Shown: positions 46,199 through 58,500, counted from the stretch's first letter. The stretch: DNA of 64,000 bases from Clytia hemisphaerica (GCA_902728285.1 CACVBU010000700.1:286047-350046), one strand, 5' to 3'. Numbers and translations are program-made. The notes: generated by a model not told the origin, from the letters alone.

Positions 46199-46345
46199 GG
46201 TGTCACATCTTGGGGACCTTTTCGAGTCACATCTTGGGGAGCTTTTCGAGTCACATCTTGGGGAGCTTTTCGGGTCACATCTTGGGGAGCTTTTCGGGTC
46301 ACATCTTGGGGAGTTTTTCGAGTCACATCTTGGGGAGCTTTTGGT
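46199..46345. repeat. 24-bp minisatellite, six units
   Basis: The unit is GTCACATCTTGGGGAGCTTT plus TCGA or TCGG, repeated about six times with few changes. The open minus frame across it (repeating KAPQDVTR) follows from the 24-base period and is not evidence for a gene. Confidence 0.9.
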
Positions 46346-47361
46346 GATAAAAACTTTATAATGCCGAAATTTCGAAGGAATTTCGGAAATCAGGCAAAAA
46401 AGGGTCGATTTCCGCAATTCTGAAAAACCGTACGCCCCCCCCCCCACGTACAAGCCCTCAGTACCTTTTATTTCTCTATCTTGCAAGAAGGAAAAACAAT
46501 TTAGTATATCTATAAGAATATTATGTTACAAAATAATCAGAATTATATATCTCTTTTAAATAAAGGAGCTAGCTAAGTAAGAAAGAGGAAAGAAGAAAAG
46601 CAAAGAGAGGTTAGATTGATATTTTTTGTTACCATGGCAATCGTTAATCAAAGAAAACAAGGAACTTTTTAAACAAAAGAATCAATTAAAAAAATCTCCT
46701 ATCTGTTTACAAAAAAAGCTTGAGAGAAAAAAGACCGCATAATTTTACGACAGTAGAGGGAAAACAAAATGTTATATCTTATTTCCATATAACATGTTAG
46801 GAGAATTTGCATATGGATCTTATATGTTATCTATCTTTTTTATACAAATTCTCATTACTGTTTGATATGAAAACACATGTTTACACATGTTTACTTTTAT
46901 GAAAGAAAAGAAAGTTAAAGCAAAAACTTATTGTAAGAAATTTGCATATTATAGAACATTAATAATATATCACGTATCTCTGAAAAAGTTCTCGCTCCGC
47001 GTATAAAAACGTAATAAAGAACTTTTATATTATAAAGGAAACTTTCTTTTATTGGGAGATTTTTTACAATAAAAGGAATATTGGAATCTTTTCAATAGAA
47101 TTTTAAACACAAGAACTCTGAAAAAGAGAAATTTGTTTTTACATGAGATAATATGAATTTGGTGTGCTTGTGAGCTGCTGAAAGAAGTACAAAAGATTTC
47201 TACATTTGATGAAAAATGAAAATGTTGGAAAGTTGATTTTTGTTATCTTCGAAGTTTTTAGAGGCCCCCAAGCGGTTTTTCGTGATGGCGAGATTGGCGT
47301 TTTTTCAAGTTCGTGATTTCTTGATTTAAGATTTTAAAGGTTTTATTTTTACATAAGTTTT
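46346..47361. other. non-coding stretch
   Basis: Very AT-rich, with a C-run at 46435-46444. No gene or RNA recognised. 47259-47271 (TAGAGGCCCCCA) has an inverse at 48077-48087 and may be one end of a larger composite element. Confidence 0.5.
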
Positions 47362-47570
47362 CCCGTTTCATATCAGACCCTATCAGACACATATTTCAAA
47401 TCAGGACAGTGTGACTTGCTGATATAAGCAAGTAACTGTTTTTCTTTTCCTCTATCTGACCAATCTTGCTCTACATCCTTGTCAAACCAATAAGAAAAAG
47501 CTTGGGAATTAAAATTGATGAGTAGGCAAACAATAGCACTCTTATTTAAAAACAAAACCTTTAAAGTGCG
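47362..47570. repeat. dispersed repeat, direct relative at 52470-52660
   Basis: Shares CCCGTTTCATATCAG, GACCAATCTTGCTC, GAAAAAGCTTG and AAACCTTTAA, in order, with 52470-52660. Confidence 0.8.
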
Positions 47571-47684
47571 TGATTGGAGGAACCAACGTGATCAACGTGA
47601 AATTTAACGAAATTTAACTCGTGAAAACGTAGTCTAGCAAGCTAGACGACTAATTCAGACATATTAGAAATAAAGCAAAAAAAG

Positions 47685-48022
47685 TAAATTTTAGTCGTCT
47701 AGAAACCTTTGTGCACTAACTCCAAACAAAAAAAAAGTGTCAATATCGCAATTAAAATTTTTTCCAGCTCAAAAAAAATTCTTGAAAATAAAATGTGTGT
47801 GGATTTGTGTGTTAAAAATGTTTCATTTGAGTTGATTTTATTTGGAGAGTTTGTTGTTGCTTAATAAATTGTTTTCTCGCTACGCAAGTTTCTGCGTAGC
47901 TAGGCCCGGTATCTATAAGGCTGGAACACCGGATTCTTCCAGTCGTTTATACAAACTAAATCCCGTATCATTATTTGTGTTTATTATTAGTATTACATGC
48001 ATTATAAACGACTCCAGTCTAG
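47685..48022. repeat. dispersed repeat pair, copy 2
   Basis: Colinear relative of 44803-45157 with roughly 85-90 percent identity by eye. Confidence 0.85.
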
Positions 48023-48314
48023 TGAAAACGTGATTTAGATTTTTTTTTTGCGTGATTGCGTGATTTGAAAGATGACTGGGGGCCTCTCTGTGGATGAACC
48101 CTTATTGAAACTAGGGCTTTATGCCGTTGTTTTCAATTTTTCATGCGTGTGTTGTGTTGTAACTTCTTCTTGAAAAATTTAGCGTTATTTTTTTGAAATT
48201 CACCCATGACTCGACTTTAAATAGGCAAGATTTATAAAAACAGTGTCTAGTTCCCCTCTAGTTTAGATTGAATAGTTATTCCGTTATTGTATACCATTCT
48301 GGTAATGAATGGAA

Positions 48315-48674
<360 letters not shown>

Positions 48675-48721
48675 TTAATCTTAAATTTTTTCCCATAGAC
48701 TACAAAATCATATGAAAAACA

Positions 48722-51355
48722 ATGGATCTTCACTGCGACGAAGTATTAATAAATAAATCAAAAAAAGTGGAGCAAGAAACATCATTGAAAAACATTAAAC
48801 AAGAAGAGATTGATGATGATTGTACCATTATTCCACCTCCAGAAATCATTCCTGAAACTCAAATAAAGAAGGAAGCTAACGATTGGCCGGTTTCTATGGA
48901 AACTCCATCACACCTTATCAATATCAAACTTGAAGATCTTAGTCATGAAGAATATTATGAAAAGAACAATAACAATGAACTCGGGAATCAAATTTCTGTT
49001 ACTCGTGTACAAACTAACCAGATCTTAAATCGACAAAAGGAGCAATCAGCTGACCAGGAACTTGATCAAATCCAATCTAATATCATGCAAGCGATTCCAC
49101 CACCAGGAAGTTTACCAGATGGAGTAACAGGAATGAATCCTTCTTATCCAATTGCACCAGCTTTCACTCCAGAGCAATTGGCTCTGGCACAACAAATGAT
49201 GTCACCGACGTCTCCATTTCATAACCGACCTTTGGTACCCTTTATGACACAGGATGGTCAAATGATAGTTCCTGTACCCGTCCCAGTCCCATATCATGCA
49301 ATGCCGCCGCCACCTCACCACCCTGTTGCCGCCCATCCGTACTTTCTCAACGGGGGTATTGTCCGGCAATCATTACCTCAAAAAACAAACGATTACAAAC
49401 TTACCAAGAACGCTGAAACGAAACGTAAAGACAGACCGTATAAATGTAATCGCTGTGAGAGATCATATAAGAGACTTAACACACTCAGGCTACACCAAAA
49501 TGTTCATGACGAAAAATTCAAATGTCCTCATTGTGGCAAATGTTTTGACCAAAGAACAAAGTTAATGGAGCATTTGCACACACATTCCACCTCAAAACCT
49601 TTATTTTGTAATTTTTGTGGTAAGAATTTCGTACAGAAAGGGAATCTAAGAACACATCAAATCAAATACCATGAGGAGGAACTGAAACTTCTCGAGGAAG
49701 CTGGACTTACCAACCACGTCCGAAATTTATTAGAACCTGTCGATAATACCGAGCAACGAAAACGGGTTCTACAGCCACCTGAATTCATAACAACCATACC
49801 ACCAGCTAACCCTAACATGCCGGCTTCTCGCCATCCAGTCTTCTTCACCAGTGAGCGAAACGTTGCCATTGAAACTATCCAAAACGGATTCTATTTCAAC
49901 AACCAACAGTCTAGTAATCCAGAATCGAGTGAGGACGATTTAAGACCAACCTTTGTCATCGGGAATGTCACAAGTCTCCAAAAGAAACATCAACAACTAC
50001 CAGTTGCCAGCACAAACTCCAGCAACGTCATTGATCTCACCAGTGACGATAACACAGAAGTGGATCCTAACAAAAAGCCTGGAGAGGAACCCTTCGAAGC
50101 AGCAATGCAAACAATAAGTTTAACGTTAGAACGAAAACCTAGTAATGATTTTTCAAACACGGAGCTATTAGAAAATAACCAGGATCTTTTGGAGGAGATT
50201 CAATCAGAGGAACCGCCGATATCGGATAGTATCGATTCTGAAGTCATCCGAGCCGAGGATATACCAACAATTGAAACGCAAAACAAAAACGAACCAGAAA
50301 TTACTTCTATAGAAGACATTTCGTCACCTTCTGGGAGAAAGAAATTATCTGTTTCTGAGGTCATACAAATGGCAATAAAGCCGAACCATGATGAAACAAT
50401 TTCTAATGCCATCGAAAGTATTAAAACATCAGAAGGCGCTGTATCTAAGCAAACAGAAAACCAACCGATTGGTAACAATGATAATGAAGTAGCCAATCAA
50501 AATACTCGAATTAAGACATCTGGAACAATCAAAATCTCGATGCTTGATCAAATCCTACCTGAGATTGTTAACAAAACAATCAACAAAAAGAAAAAGATTG
50601 GAAGGACTCCTAAACCTCTACTTGAGGTACCAATCTTATCGACAGATTCTCTTGGGAATAATTTCAAATGTGAGCACTGTGATAAATGTTTTACAGATTA
50701 TGATTACTTAAAATCACACCAGAAAATCCACTTGAGAATTTATAAATGTGATAAGTGCGACAGAGATTTTGAGCTTGAAAAGTCGTTGAAAATGCACCAA
50801 AATGTTCACGATGAAGTTTATAAGTGTAACGATTGTGGTAAATGTTTTGCACAGAAAGGTGAGCTTTTAAGTCACGTTCGAGTACACACTAAACCGTTTG
50901 TGTGTGGCTTATGTGGCGAGCGCTTTACACAGAATCGTGATTTGAAAACACACATTCTCTGGCATAATGGTAAAGAAGTATTTAAATGTAATGAGTGTGA
51001 GAAATGTTTCACACAGAAGTCGTCACTCAGAACTCATATGAATACCCACAATGGTGTCAAACCTTTTAAGTGTCAGGCATGTGAAAAAACGTTTTCATTG
51101 AAAGGTAATCTTCAAAAACATCTTGATTTGCATCGGGGACTGAAACCCTTTCAATGTCCAGTCTGCTTCAAATGCTTTACACAGAAACATGCTCTGCAAA
51201 GACATTTAACTTTACATAATTTTGCTCAACCCTTCGAGTGTGTAGATTGCAACAAATGGTTCGTAAGAAAAGACAGTTATAAACAACACTTGGTAGCTTG
51301 TAAAAAGATGGTACTATATAACACATATGGTAATACTGTAGTTATGCAATCTTAA
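48722..51355 (+). CDS. C2H2 zinc-finger protein, 877 aa, 11 fingers
   Basis: A single long exon. It opens after an acceptor (TTTTTTCCCATAG, exon from 48699), with the ATG 23 bases inside. There are three fingers at residues 240-317 and eight at 648-860; the last ends in Cys (C2HC form). Linkers are short and mostly lack TGEKP. The fingers predict sequence-specific DNA binding in the nucleus. The N-terminus holds three SUMO-acceptor consensus sites (IKQE at 25-28, IKKE at 48-51, IKLE at 68-71). Residues 436-440, VIDLT followed by SDD, form a classic SUMO-interacting motif. 126-207 is Pro-rich. Residues 400-640 are acidic and Ser-rich, probably disordered. No KRAB, BTB or ZAD domain is visible. 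AATAAA follows at 51413-51418. It could be an exon of a longer gene, but it looks complete. Confidence 0.93.
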   Translation: MDLHCDEVLINKSKKVEQETSLKNIKQEEIDDDCTIIPPPEIIPETQIKKEANDWPVSMETPSHLINIKLEDLSHEEYYEKNNNNELGNQISVTRVQTNQILNRQKEQSADQELDQIQSNIMQAIPPPGSLPDGVTGMNPSYPIAPAFTPEQLALAQQMMSPTSPFHNRPLVPFMTQDGQMIVPVPVPVPYHAMPPPPHHPVAAHPYFLNGGIVRQSLPQKTNDYKLTKNAETKRKDRPYKCNRCERSYKRLNTLRLHQNVHDEKFKCPHCGKCFDQRTKLMEHLHTHSTSKPLFCNFCGKNFVQKGNLRTHQIKYHEEELKLLEEAGLTNHVRNLLEPVDNTEQRKRVLQPPEFITTIPPANPNMPASRHPVFFTSERNVAIETIQNGFYFNNQQSSNPESSEDDLRPTFVIGNVTSLQKKHQQLPVASTNSSNVIDLTSDDNTEVDPNKKPGEEPFEAAMQTISLTLERKPSNDFSNTELLENNQDLLEEIQSEEPPISDSIDSEVIRAEDIPTIETQNKNEPEITSIEDISSPSGRKKLSVSEVIQMAIKPNHDETISNAIESIKTSEGAVSKQTENQPIGNNDNEVANQNTRIKTSGTIKISMLDQILPEIVNKTINKKKKIGRTPKPLLEVPILSTDSLGNNFKCEHCDKCFTDYDYLKSHQKIHLRIYKCDKCDRDFELEKSLKMHQNVHDEVYKCNDCGKCFAQKGELLSHVRVHTKPFVCGLCGERFTQNRDLKTHILWHNGKEVFKCNECEKCFTQKSSLRTHMNTHNGVKPFKCQACEKTFSLKGNLQKHLDLHRGLKPFQCPVCFKCFTQKHALQRHLTLHNFAQPFECVDCNKWFVRKDSYKQHLVACKKMVLYNTYGNTVVMQS

Positions 51356-51412
51356 TTTTTTTTGCGTTGATTCTCGCATGATTATAATGTATGTAATAGC
51401 TGGATGAAATTA

Positions 51413-51418
51413 AATAAA
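51413..51418 (+). terminator. poly(A) signal of the zinc-finger gene
   Basis: AATAAA 58 bases after the stop codon. Confidence 0.6.
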
Positions 51419-51456
51419 TATTTTTGCTTAACTTTACTACATTTCGTTTCGTATTA

Positions 51457-51710
51457 AGTAAGTAAGTATATTCATCTGGTGGCTGTCGGTGGAGTCTATC
51501 CCCTTTTCTATTTGCGCTAGACCTGGGAGATCGAATGCTGAGGTGGAGCGCCACACCTACTCTCAGCTCCCAGTAACTTGCCGCCTAGATCAGATTACCC
51601 GATCTAAGCTACTCATCCGCTGAGTTGGCGGTGACCGGGGATTGAACCCACAATCCTTAGATTGTAAGGCGAATGCTCTACCGACTGAGCTACCTGGCCA
51701 CCATACCCGG
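51457..51710 (-). mobile_element. tRNA-derived SINE
   Basis: On the minus strand it starts with a tRNA-like head carrying an A box (TAGCTCAGTCGG, 51692-51681) and a B box (GGGTTCAATCC, 51649-51639), the internal pol III promoter. A 170-bp unrelated body follows, then an ACTTACTTACTT tail. Short flanking repeats TTTCGTATTA (51447-51456) and TTTGTATTA (51711-51719) look like the target duplication. The acceptor stem does not pair, so it is a SINE and not a working tRNA gene. Confidence 0.82.
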
Positions 51711-51719
51711 TTTGTATTA

Positions 51720-53391
51720 GCATAGAGGTATAAAGAAAGAATTTGTCGGTAATTGATCGTTAAAGTCTTTTGATTTCTTTCATGTAATAAATCAAAAGAA
51801 ATTCTAGGCTCGCCTGATGAAATACGACTTTTTAGTAGAACTCAAGTTTGCTCTGAACATTCTTACTATCAGCATCAAAGATTTCTAGCCTTCTAATATA
51901 CGAAAATAAAATAAAATTTAGCTCCACGAAATAAGTTTGCGTTCAATTTTGTCATCCATTAAATTTTGTTTTGAAAAGATATTTTCTCCAGCCAGAAAAT
52001 AAAAAGTTCTTTATAAGCACACACAATTTCAGACCCAACTTGTAGACAAAAAGTCGCTGGAGAATTTTGGAGGAAAATATTAAGCAATAGAGTTCACCTT
52101 GAAGAAAATGTTGATAGAAAAATCTTGTCATTTGATGAAGGATTGCAAAGTTTACAGGCCCTTTTTTAGTCCAAATATTTTCTTACGCCGATGTCACAAA
52201 CAATGAATCTCGTCTCATCTTATTTCCAACACTTGAGTTAGCCAATAAGATTTCACCTATCAACAAAAGAGCTCATTAAAAATGCACGATATATGAGATT
52301 ATGAGCATGCATACCTCGTAATCCTTTTAATCGTAGGGCGAGCATGGCGTTACAATAGCATACTTCTCCTGTTTCTTTATACCTCCATGGTATTAGTCGC
52401 TATAAACTCTCATGGTCTCTTTGATTGGTTGTTTGAAGTAATTGGGTGGTGGCTTATGTTTACATTAGTGTTCCCGTTTCATATCAGGCACATATTTCAT
52501 ATTAGGACATGCTAAAATAAGCAAAAAATGTTTTTCTTTTCCTTTTTCTGACCAATCTTGCTCCACATGCTTCTTGTCAATCCAATGTGAAAAAGCTTGT
52601 GAATTAAAATGATGAGTAAGCAAACGATATTACGTTTATTTAAAAACTAAACCTTTAACCCTTAGATATTCTTCCTATTTCTTACTGGGAAAAACATTTG
52701 ATTATAAAACTTGACGGAGAGACAGAATTTGATGAATATTTGAATAGAAATCAAAATTAAAATGCTCTGAAAGTATCTGAGTTATCTTTTTTATATTAAA
52801 TGTCAGAAAATGACAGGCAAAACAAAAATGCATGTTAGTAACATTTTAATGTGGTCCTAACCACAATAACAAGAAACTTTTTACTGATTTCCCCATTGGA
52901 AAATATCATGGAATTTCAACCCTGTTGGGAAATTGACTTTGATCTCATCCCCATTGGATTTTTTAAACTTGGACCAATATAATTTATATGCCCATTGAGA
53001 TTTTGATATGAATTTCTATGCCCACTGAAGAAAAATGTTCCACCGGGGCTGTGAGACAGGGATTAGAAATTTTGACAACTTCTTCACTTGTTGCTCGTAG
53101 ACTTTGAATGCTCTCTATCGATTGGGATTCAATTTGACTGTCGGGTCGTGTAACAAAGGAAGAGCATACGATGGTTTGATGCTTTTCGATGTCGACTTTG
53201 ACGGATTGATCGATCAGATTTTATTCGACTTCCTCATTGATGCTTATGGATTCGATGGTTTCAAGATTCTTGCAATCTTCATGCAAAATTTAATACAATG
53301 ATAACTCAGTTGGGAACCTCGTGGAATCTCTTCGCTGCTTTGGTGATGAAGGTAGTTGTTAGTCGTTCCAAGGGGCTCCCCCAGGGGCTGG
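51720..53391. other. non-coding stretch with one dispersed repeat
   Basis: 52470-52660 is the relative of 47362-47570. The plus frame at 53104-53301 has no recognisable domain. No gene called. Confidence 0.5.
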
Positions 53392-54870
53392 CGTGACACG
53401 TGAATGAGTCTTTTTTCTGACGTGAATACGTGAATTGGACTTTTTTAGCGCGTGAATACGTGAATTGAGATATCAGCGTGAACGTGAAAATAAGATTTTT
53501 CCACCATGAATTCGTGAATCAAGATTTTTAGCGTAAACGTGAAAAGCAAATCATTGTCTAAAACAAGGAAACTTTAAAAATCTATCTAAGACCTAAATAC
53601 CTAAATCTGTAAAGTTTTCTTGCTCGCTTCGCTCGCTTAGTCTTGGATTAACTTATTGTCATATTAACTTATTGTCATGGTAAAGTCATTCAAAATAATC
53701 AAAACTTTATAAAATTAAAATTCTCAAAGATAGTAGAGGGCATTTTGTAAAATCGCTCGAATGTTTTGATTTGTTATACATTTTTGGAAAGCTAAGGGGT
53801 AGGGGAATCGAAATTACAATGTTTCCAATTTTTTTTCGGACACTTTGGTGTGATTTTCGGACAAATATGACGGTCTCAGGCAAAAATCATAGGGTTAAAA
53901 ATTAATGAAAATTTTAGCTCGAGAAAACGGAGACCTGTTGTATATTTTTGGAAAGCTCTCAAAAAATTAAGATTAGAGATATTTGCAAGTATAGGTGATT
54001 TCAGTACCTAACTCGAGATATTGAGCTTCAAAAAGCGCAAAAACTGGACAAAATAGCTGTTTCTGTCTGAAAAACACGGTTTTCAAGGATTAATATCTCG
54101 AGTTAGGTACAGAAATCACCTATACTTGCAATATATCTCTAATCTTAATTTTTTGAGAGATTTCCAAAAATATACAACAGGTCTCCGAAAATCACACCAA
54201 AGTGTCCGAAAAAAAATTGGAAACATTGTAATTTTGATTTCCCTACCCCTTAGCTTTCCAAAAATGTATAACAAGTGCTTCTAACGAAACATTCGAGCGA
54301 TTCCAAAAATCGAACAAAATTCGCCCTACTAAGATATCTAAACAAATATTTTTGTTATTTTTTGAGGGCGTATTTTTTCATTTTTAATGACAATTTTTGT
54401 GATGCAAATACTGCATCCAACGAGAGCGTCTTTAGCCAAAACAAAAGAGCCTGGAGAAAATTTTCTCCGTCAGCGTTTAGTAATGGTCGTCTCTCCGTAG
54501 TAGGATTTTTACTCCTTCAATAATTTGCAAAAGTAGATAGTGCCTCGGGTAAGTGATCGACTTTAGTGAGATACATCTTTGGTGAAAGTTTGTCTCCAAG
54601 CCACTATACAAGAATACGCTGGTCTTAATCAATTTGGCGGAATCCCAACGTTGGCAACCGAGAAGGTATTATTCATATCTTTAGCAGACTATAAACATCA
54701 AATTATGGCGATTAAAATCGCGTAACAACCAAACCGTTGCATTATTCACTGGCGTCTGCTTGGAAGAGGCCCGCCCAGTCGATTCTCAATTCATGTATTC
54801 ACGCACAAAATTTTGCCAATTCACGTATTCACGCGCGAAAAAAACCATTTTCACGTTCACGCGCCAATTT
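53392..54870. mobile_element. foldback element bounded by CGTGAATACGTGAATTG repeats
   Basis: The left border carries direct copies of CGTGAATACGTGAATTG (about 53421 and 53452) and GCGTGAACGTGAAAA. The right border carries the inverse (CAATTCACGTATTCACGCGC near 54819, TTTTCACGTTCACGCGCC near 54850). Inside, 53752-54027 and 54087-54301 form a long hairpin (for example AGCTAAGGGGTAGGGGAATC and its inverse). The left arm has about 60 extra bases. Confidence 0.75.
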
Positions 54871-54960
54871 TGCTTTTATATCTTTGGTTAAAACGATTGT
54901 GACCTTATTGGGTTAAATGTATGACCTTTTTATGGTTTCTTTAAGCAGTTTGACCTATTC

Positions 54961-56650
54961 TTATACCAAACATCTTCGCCAATATGAAGTTTTCTGCAGT
55001 TTTGTGACCTTATCCTTGTATTGAGTGAAGTTGGAGAGAAGTTGGTCGTTTTCCTGCTTGTGATCCTCACATACGAGTACGTACTTTCTGGTTGGGTACC
55101 TGCTATTGTTGTGATCTGGATTTTGGCATGTAAAATTTTGTTGGCAACGACCTTCCTTGTGCTTGGGATGGGACAAAGACGCTCCAGGGAACAAACATTA
55201 GTAGCAAAGTCTTTTAGTCTTTAACTCGTTGAATCTTTCACGGGGGGGGGGGGTGAGACAAATTTTTGATAAACGAAGTACACGTTTTTTTTTTAATAAG
55301 GAACCTTAACTTTGCTCTGAGCCTGGAGTTCCTTATTTTTACAGAGAATTTCAGCCTCAGAGTTCCTTATCGAGTTCCTTATTTACTAAGTTTGGATAAC
55401 CATCTCTTACTGTTCTTTAAAACTTGTTTTCTTATTCTCAGCCTGAGCAGTTTCTTAACAATTCCTTATTTTTTGGACAATTTTCAGCCTCGAGTTCCTT
55501 ATAAACGTGTTCCTTATAAAAAAAAACCTGTATTGGATGAGTCTAGAACCTCCTTGGCTACTTGTAACGACGTGTTCGGTGGCACCATATAACATAAATT
55601 TAGATCTCTAACCCCTCCTTCTGAGTGGCATCCACTTTGACGACTTTTAGCGGATCCTTCTTGTGTTGGTCGTTCTTTTGATTGTCAGTTCGATGCTTGA
55701 TCAACACTTGGTGGGTGATACGAGTCTCCTTCTCCAGGAGACTGATGAACTTTCCCCAGAGATCTCCTTCAACGTCTTCTTCGCAAGTGATTGATAACCA
55801 AATATTTTGTCTGTGTTTACCGATCACTTTGCATAATTTCTCGAGACAATCTTCCTTTAGCATTGTGTAGTTTGGTGAGTTTCATGGTGTCTTTGATGAG
55901 GCTGAGTTATTTTGGTCTTTTTAAGTCTGTGAGACGTCTTTTAAGGTGAGGGATATTGGTGCTACGTTTTGTGATGTCTGCGTCACTTAGCTCTGGAAGT
56001 TTGTCTGAGTTCATTCTATAGTGATGATTTGAGAGAGGTTATGCTCGAGCTGATGTCTTTGTCAAACGAGTGTCTTGATTCGTTTCTTTCTCTTTTTTTG
56101 CTTTTAGCGTCTTGATGATTACAGCTAGTAGAAGTTTGGCACCTTTCTTCATTTGCAGATAATCATTTTCGGAATAAGTCTTCTTCGATTGGAGATAAAT
56201 CTTCTAGACGAATGAATAAATCTCAATGGATGTTCTTTAATTTCTCTAGTGATGTAAAATCTTTATCCAGGCGGATTTGATGCTTGCTGATGGATCAACT
56301 TAATGAAGTCTGCAAGCTCAGTGTGAACGATCTTGTAATCGATGGCTAACAATGCAATTTCATCAGCTATTACGTGTGGGACAGCTACTTTTGGTGTAGA
56401 AGGTTGTTCTTTCACAAATTAACAAAAGATGTTGTAATTAATTTGATCTTTTGTCTTTAAACGATCATTAAGCGTCTCAAATTGATTGGATGACGTAAAC
56501 GAGTCTGTGTGCGATGGTTGGTTGAGCGTCGACAGCCATTGGTTTATGTCGGACGGCAGTTTACTGAGTGTCGAAGACGATTGATTTTATGTCAGAAACG
56601 ATCGATTTTATGTTGGAGACGATTGATTTTATGTCGGACGATGGTTTGTT
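54961..56650 (-). pseudogene. decayed retroelement gag-like region
   Basis: Minus-strand pieces in order. KLPELSDADITKRSTNIPHL is at about 56010-55950 and LKEDCLEKLCKVIGKHRQN starts at 55863. DLWGKFISLLEKETRITHQV is at about 55770. A Cys/His cluster follows the MITE: LCY-x-CLFPGASLSHPKHKEG, then RCQQNFTC and YVLVCEDHKQEN (about 55220-55020). The arrangement recalls Gag and zinc-knuckle regions of BEL/Pao-type retrotransposons, but I see no pol. Several stops and the MITE at 55281-55530 interrupt it. 56575-56645 is a short minisatellite (GATTGATTTTATGTC). Confidence 0.4.
55281..55530. mobile_element. Tc1/mariner-like MITE splitting the gag-like region
   Basis: The left end CACGTTTTTTTTTTAATAAG-GAACC and right end GTTCCTTATAAAAAAAAACC-TG are near inverses flanked by TA. 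Internal GTTCCTTAT and TTTCAGCCTC motifs repeat. It has the same plan as the element at 35618-35983. Confidence 0.7.
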
Positions 56651-58500
56651 GAGCATCAGCGATGATTGATATTTATTGTGCTATTTGAATGTGGAATTAT
56701 CGGATACAGGTGTTTGTAACAAATAATTGATTGAAACTGATACTGATCTTTGATAATGAAATTGTGACAAAGTGTATTCAAACATGAAAAATAAAATTGA
56801 TACAAATTGATGATCTATATTGATAAATTACAAATTGATTGAAATGTACTAAGGTAAAATTGAGTTGACTAATTCTTGATATAAAAATAAAGCATAGAAA
56901 ATATTAGCCAGCCAATCAGCCAAATGTGAAGTGATGTGTACAAAAATAATTCCAAAATGTTCGATGCTCAAAGTAAATGTACATATATTGAATGTACAAA
57001 ACTTGATTTATCTTGATTTCAAATTTGTTTAATGATTTCTTGGAAACATTTTTGTCGTTCGAGTGTCATGGTATATGCCATGGCTTGGCAGCTCGCGTCT
57101 GTCAAGTCGCAGTGTCTGTCAGCGCCGCGATTCCTACTCCTTCGTGGGTAGGACCCAACCTGAATGCATTCGGAGGGCTCATATGTATTTATCTGTATAC
57201 AGGATCGACTTTTGGTAATTTTGGACAAACTTCAGGGTGAAAATGCGAAAGTTTTTCGTTCTGACAGGGCCCCAAATTTACTAGTCTACACAATAGACAG
57301 CTCCAGGCTTAGGCCTTAATCTTGATCTATAGGCACTGCTATAGGCGGCCACTAGTAACCCCACTGAGAATTACTTATAGTAATAGGGTGGTCAGAGGAA
57401 ATTTCAAACTTACTTGCAGAATACCAAACCAAGTTTAATGGAAAGCCATAACCATCAGAAGAAAAATGAGGGGTCATTTACCTTCCAATTCTTTAAAGTT
57501 CCAAAGATATTCCATTTTGAAGTTCAATTTTTCAAGCATTTTTGTGCACGCATCGCCAGCCATTTTGCACCTTCATTACGGCACCAAAAGCGAAAGTGTT
57601 TTATGAAAAATTCCGCGCGGGAGGCTTGGTGCGAGTTTTATTTTCCGTAGATGTAGCTGAAACGGGGGTAATTACACCATAATCTTTCCCTTAGCGCTTG
57701 CCACCGGAAACAGCTTGATTCTTACTTTTTTCACATTTGGAAAGAAAAAACATTGTTCTTTCTAAAAAATTCACGTTCGATAAAAAAATTTGATTTTTTC
57801 AATGAAAAAAACGCATTTTAAAAGTACATAATTTGACTTCCTGAAAAATATACGTTGCTCCAACTAACGAACGTGGTACGTCTCAAAAGCTAAACTATCG
57901 CGGGGAACGATGCAAAAAATTCCAGGTCGATAGCTGTTTCAGGTGGCTAGCGCTTTGGATTTTAGAACCCCCGGATAAAAAATTTTGCCGTGCCGCGAAC
58001 AAGAAGTTTGAAAAAACTCACCCGCGAGTACTCATTTTCAAATTTTGAAGGAAAATGAAGACATGATATGATGTGCTGATTTTTTCTGCAAAAGAAAGCT
58101 GAATAAATACTCTACACTTTGGAAAAAATACTTATGTCAAAAGAGGTTTCCTTCCTTGAGGTATGTAAGTTTGAATATTTTTTTTCGAAAATCTATGTTT
58201 TGTTACTGCCGCACGCGTAAGGCCCGACCTCCCTAATAAAATAGTAATAGGTTTAAACATAAATAGACAACTTTCACAAAATATTTATCAACAGAGATTT
58301 CAAATAAAAGAATGTTTAAAACCATTTAAAATAAAACACAGCTGATTGGCTTAGGTTTCGAAACCTCAGTGCGCATGCGATGTATCTAATCCGGAGGGAG
58401 AATTTCAATATTTAAAACAAGAGCACTGCTCATATCCCAAAGAGTAGGAGTTTTAAGCTCGAAATGAAGGAAGATATGATGTAGCCTAAAATTTACCAAA
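56651..58500. other. non-coding stretch
   Basis: 57463-57530 is the inverted relative of 21955-22025. Open frames at 57013-57240 (both strands) and 57414-57650 have no domain. No gene called. Confidence 0.5.

Noticed and set aside
46054-46326. Minus frame repeating KAPQDVTR
   Set aside because: Explained entirely by the 24-bp minisatellite.
46199-46345. CRISPR-like array
   Set aside because: Units are contiguous with no spacers, and the genome is eukaryotic.
51633-51706. A tRNA gene on the minus strand
   Set aside because: A and B boxes are good, but the acceptor stem does not pair, and a SINE body, tail and target duplication follow.
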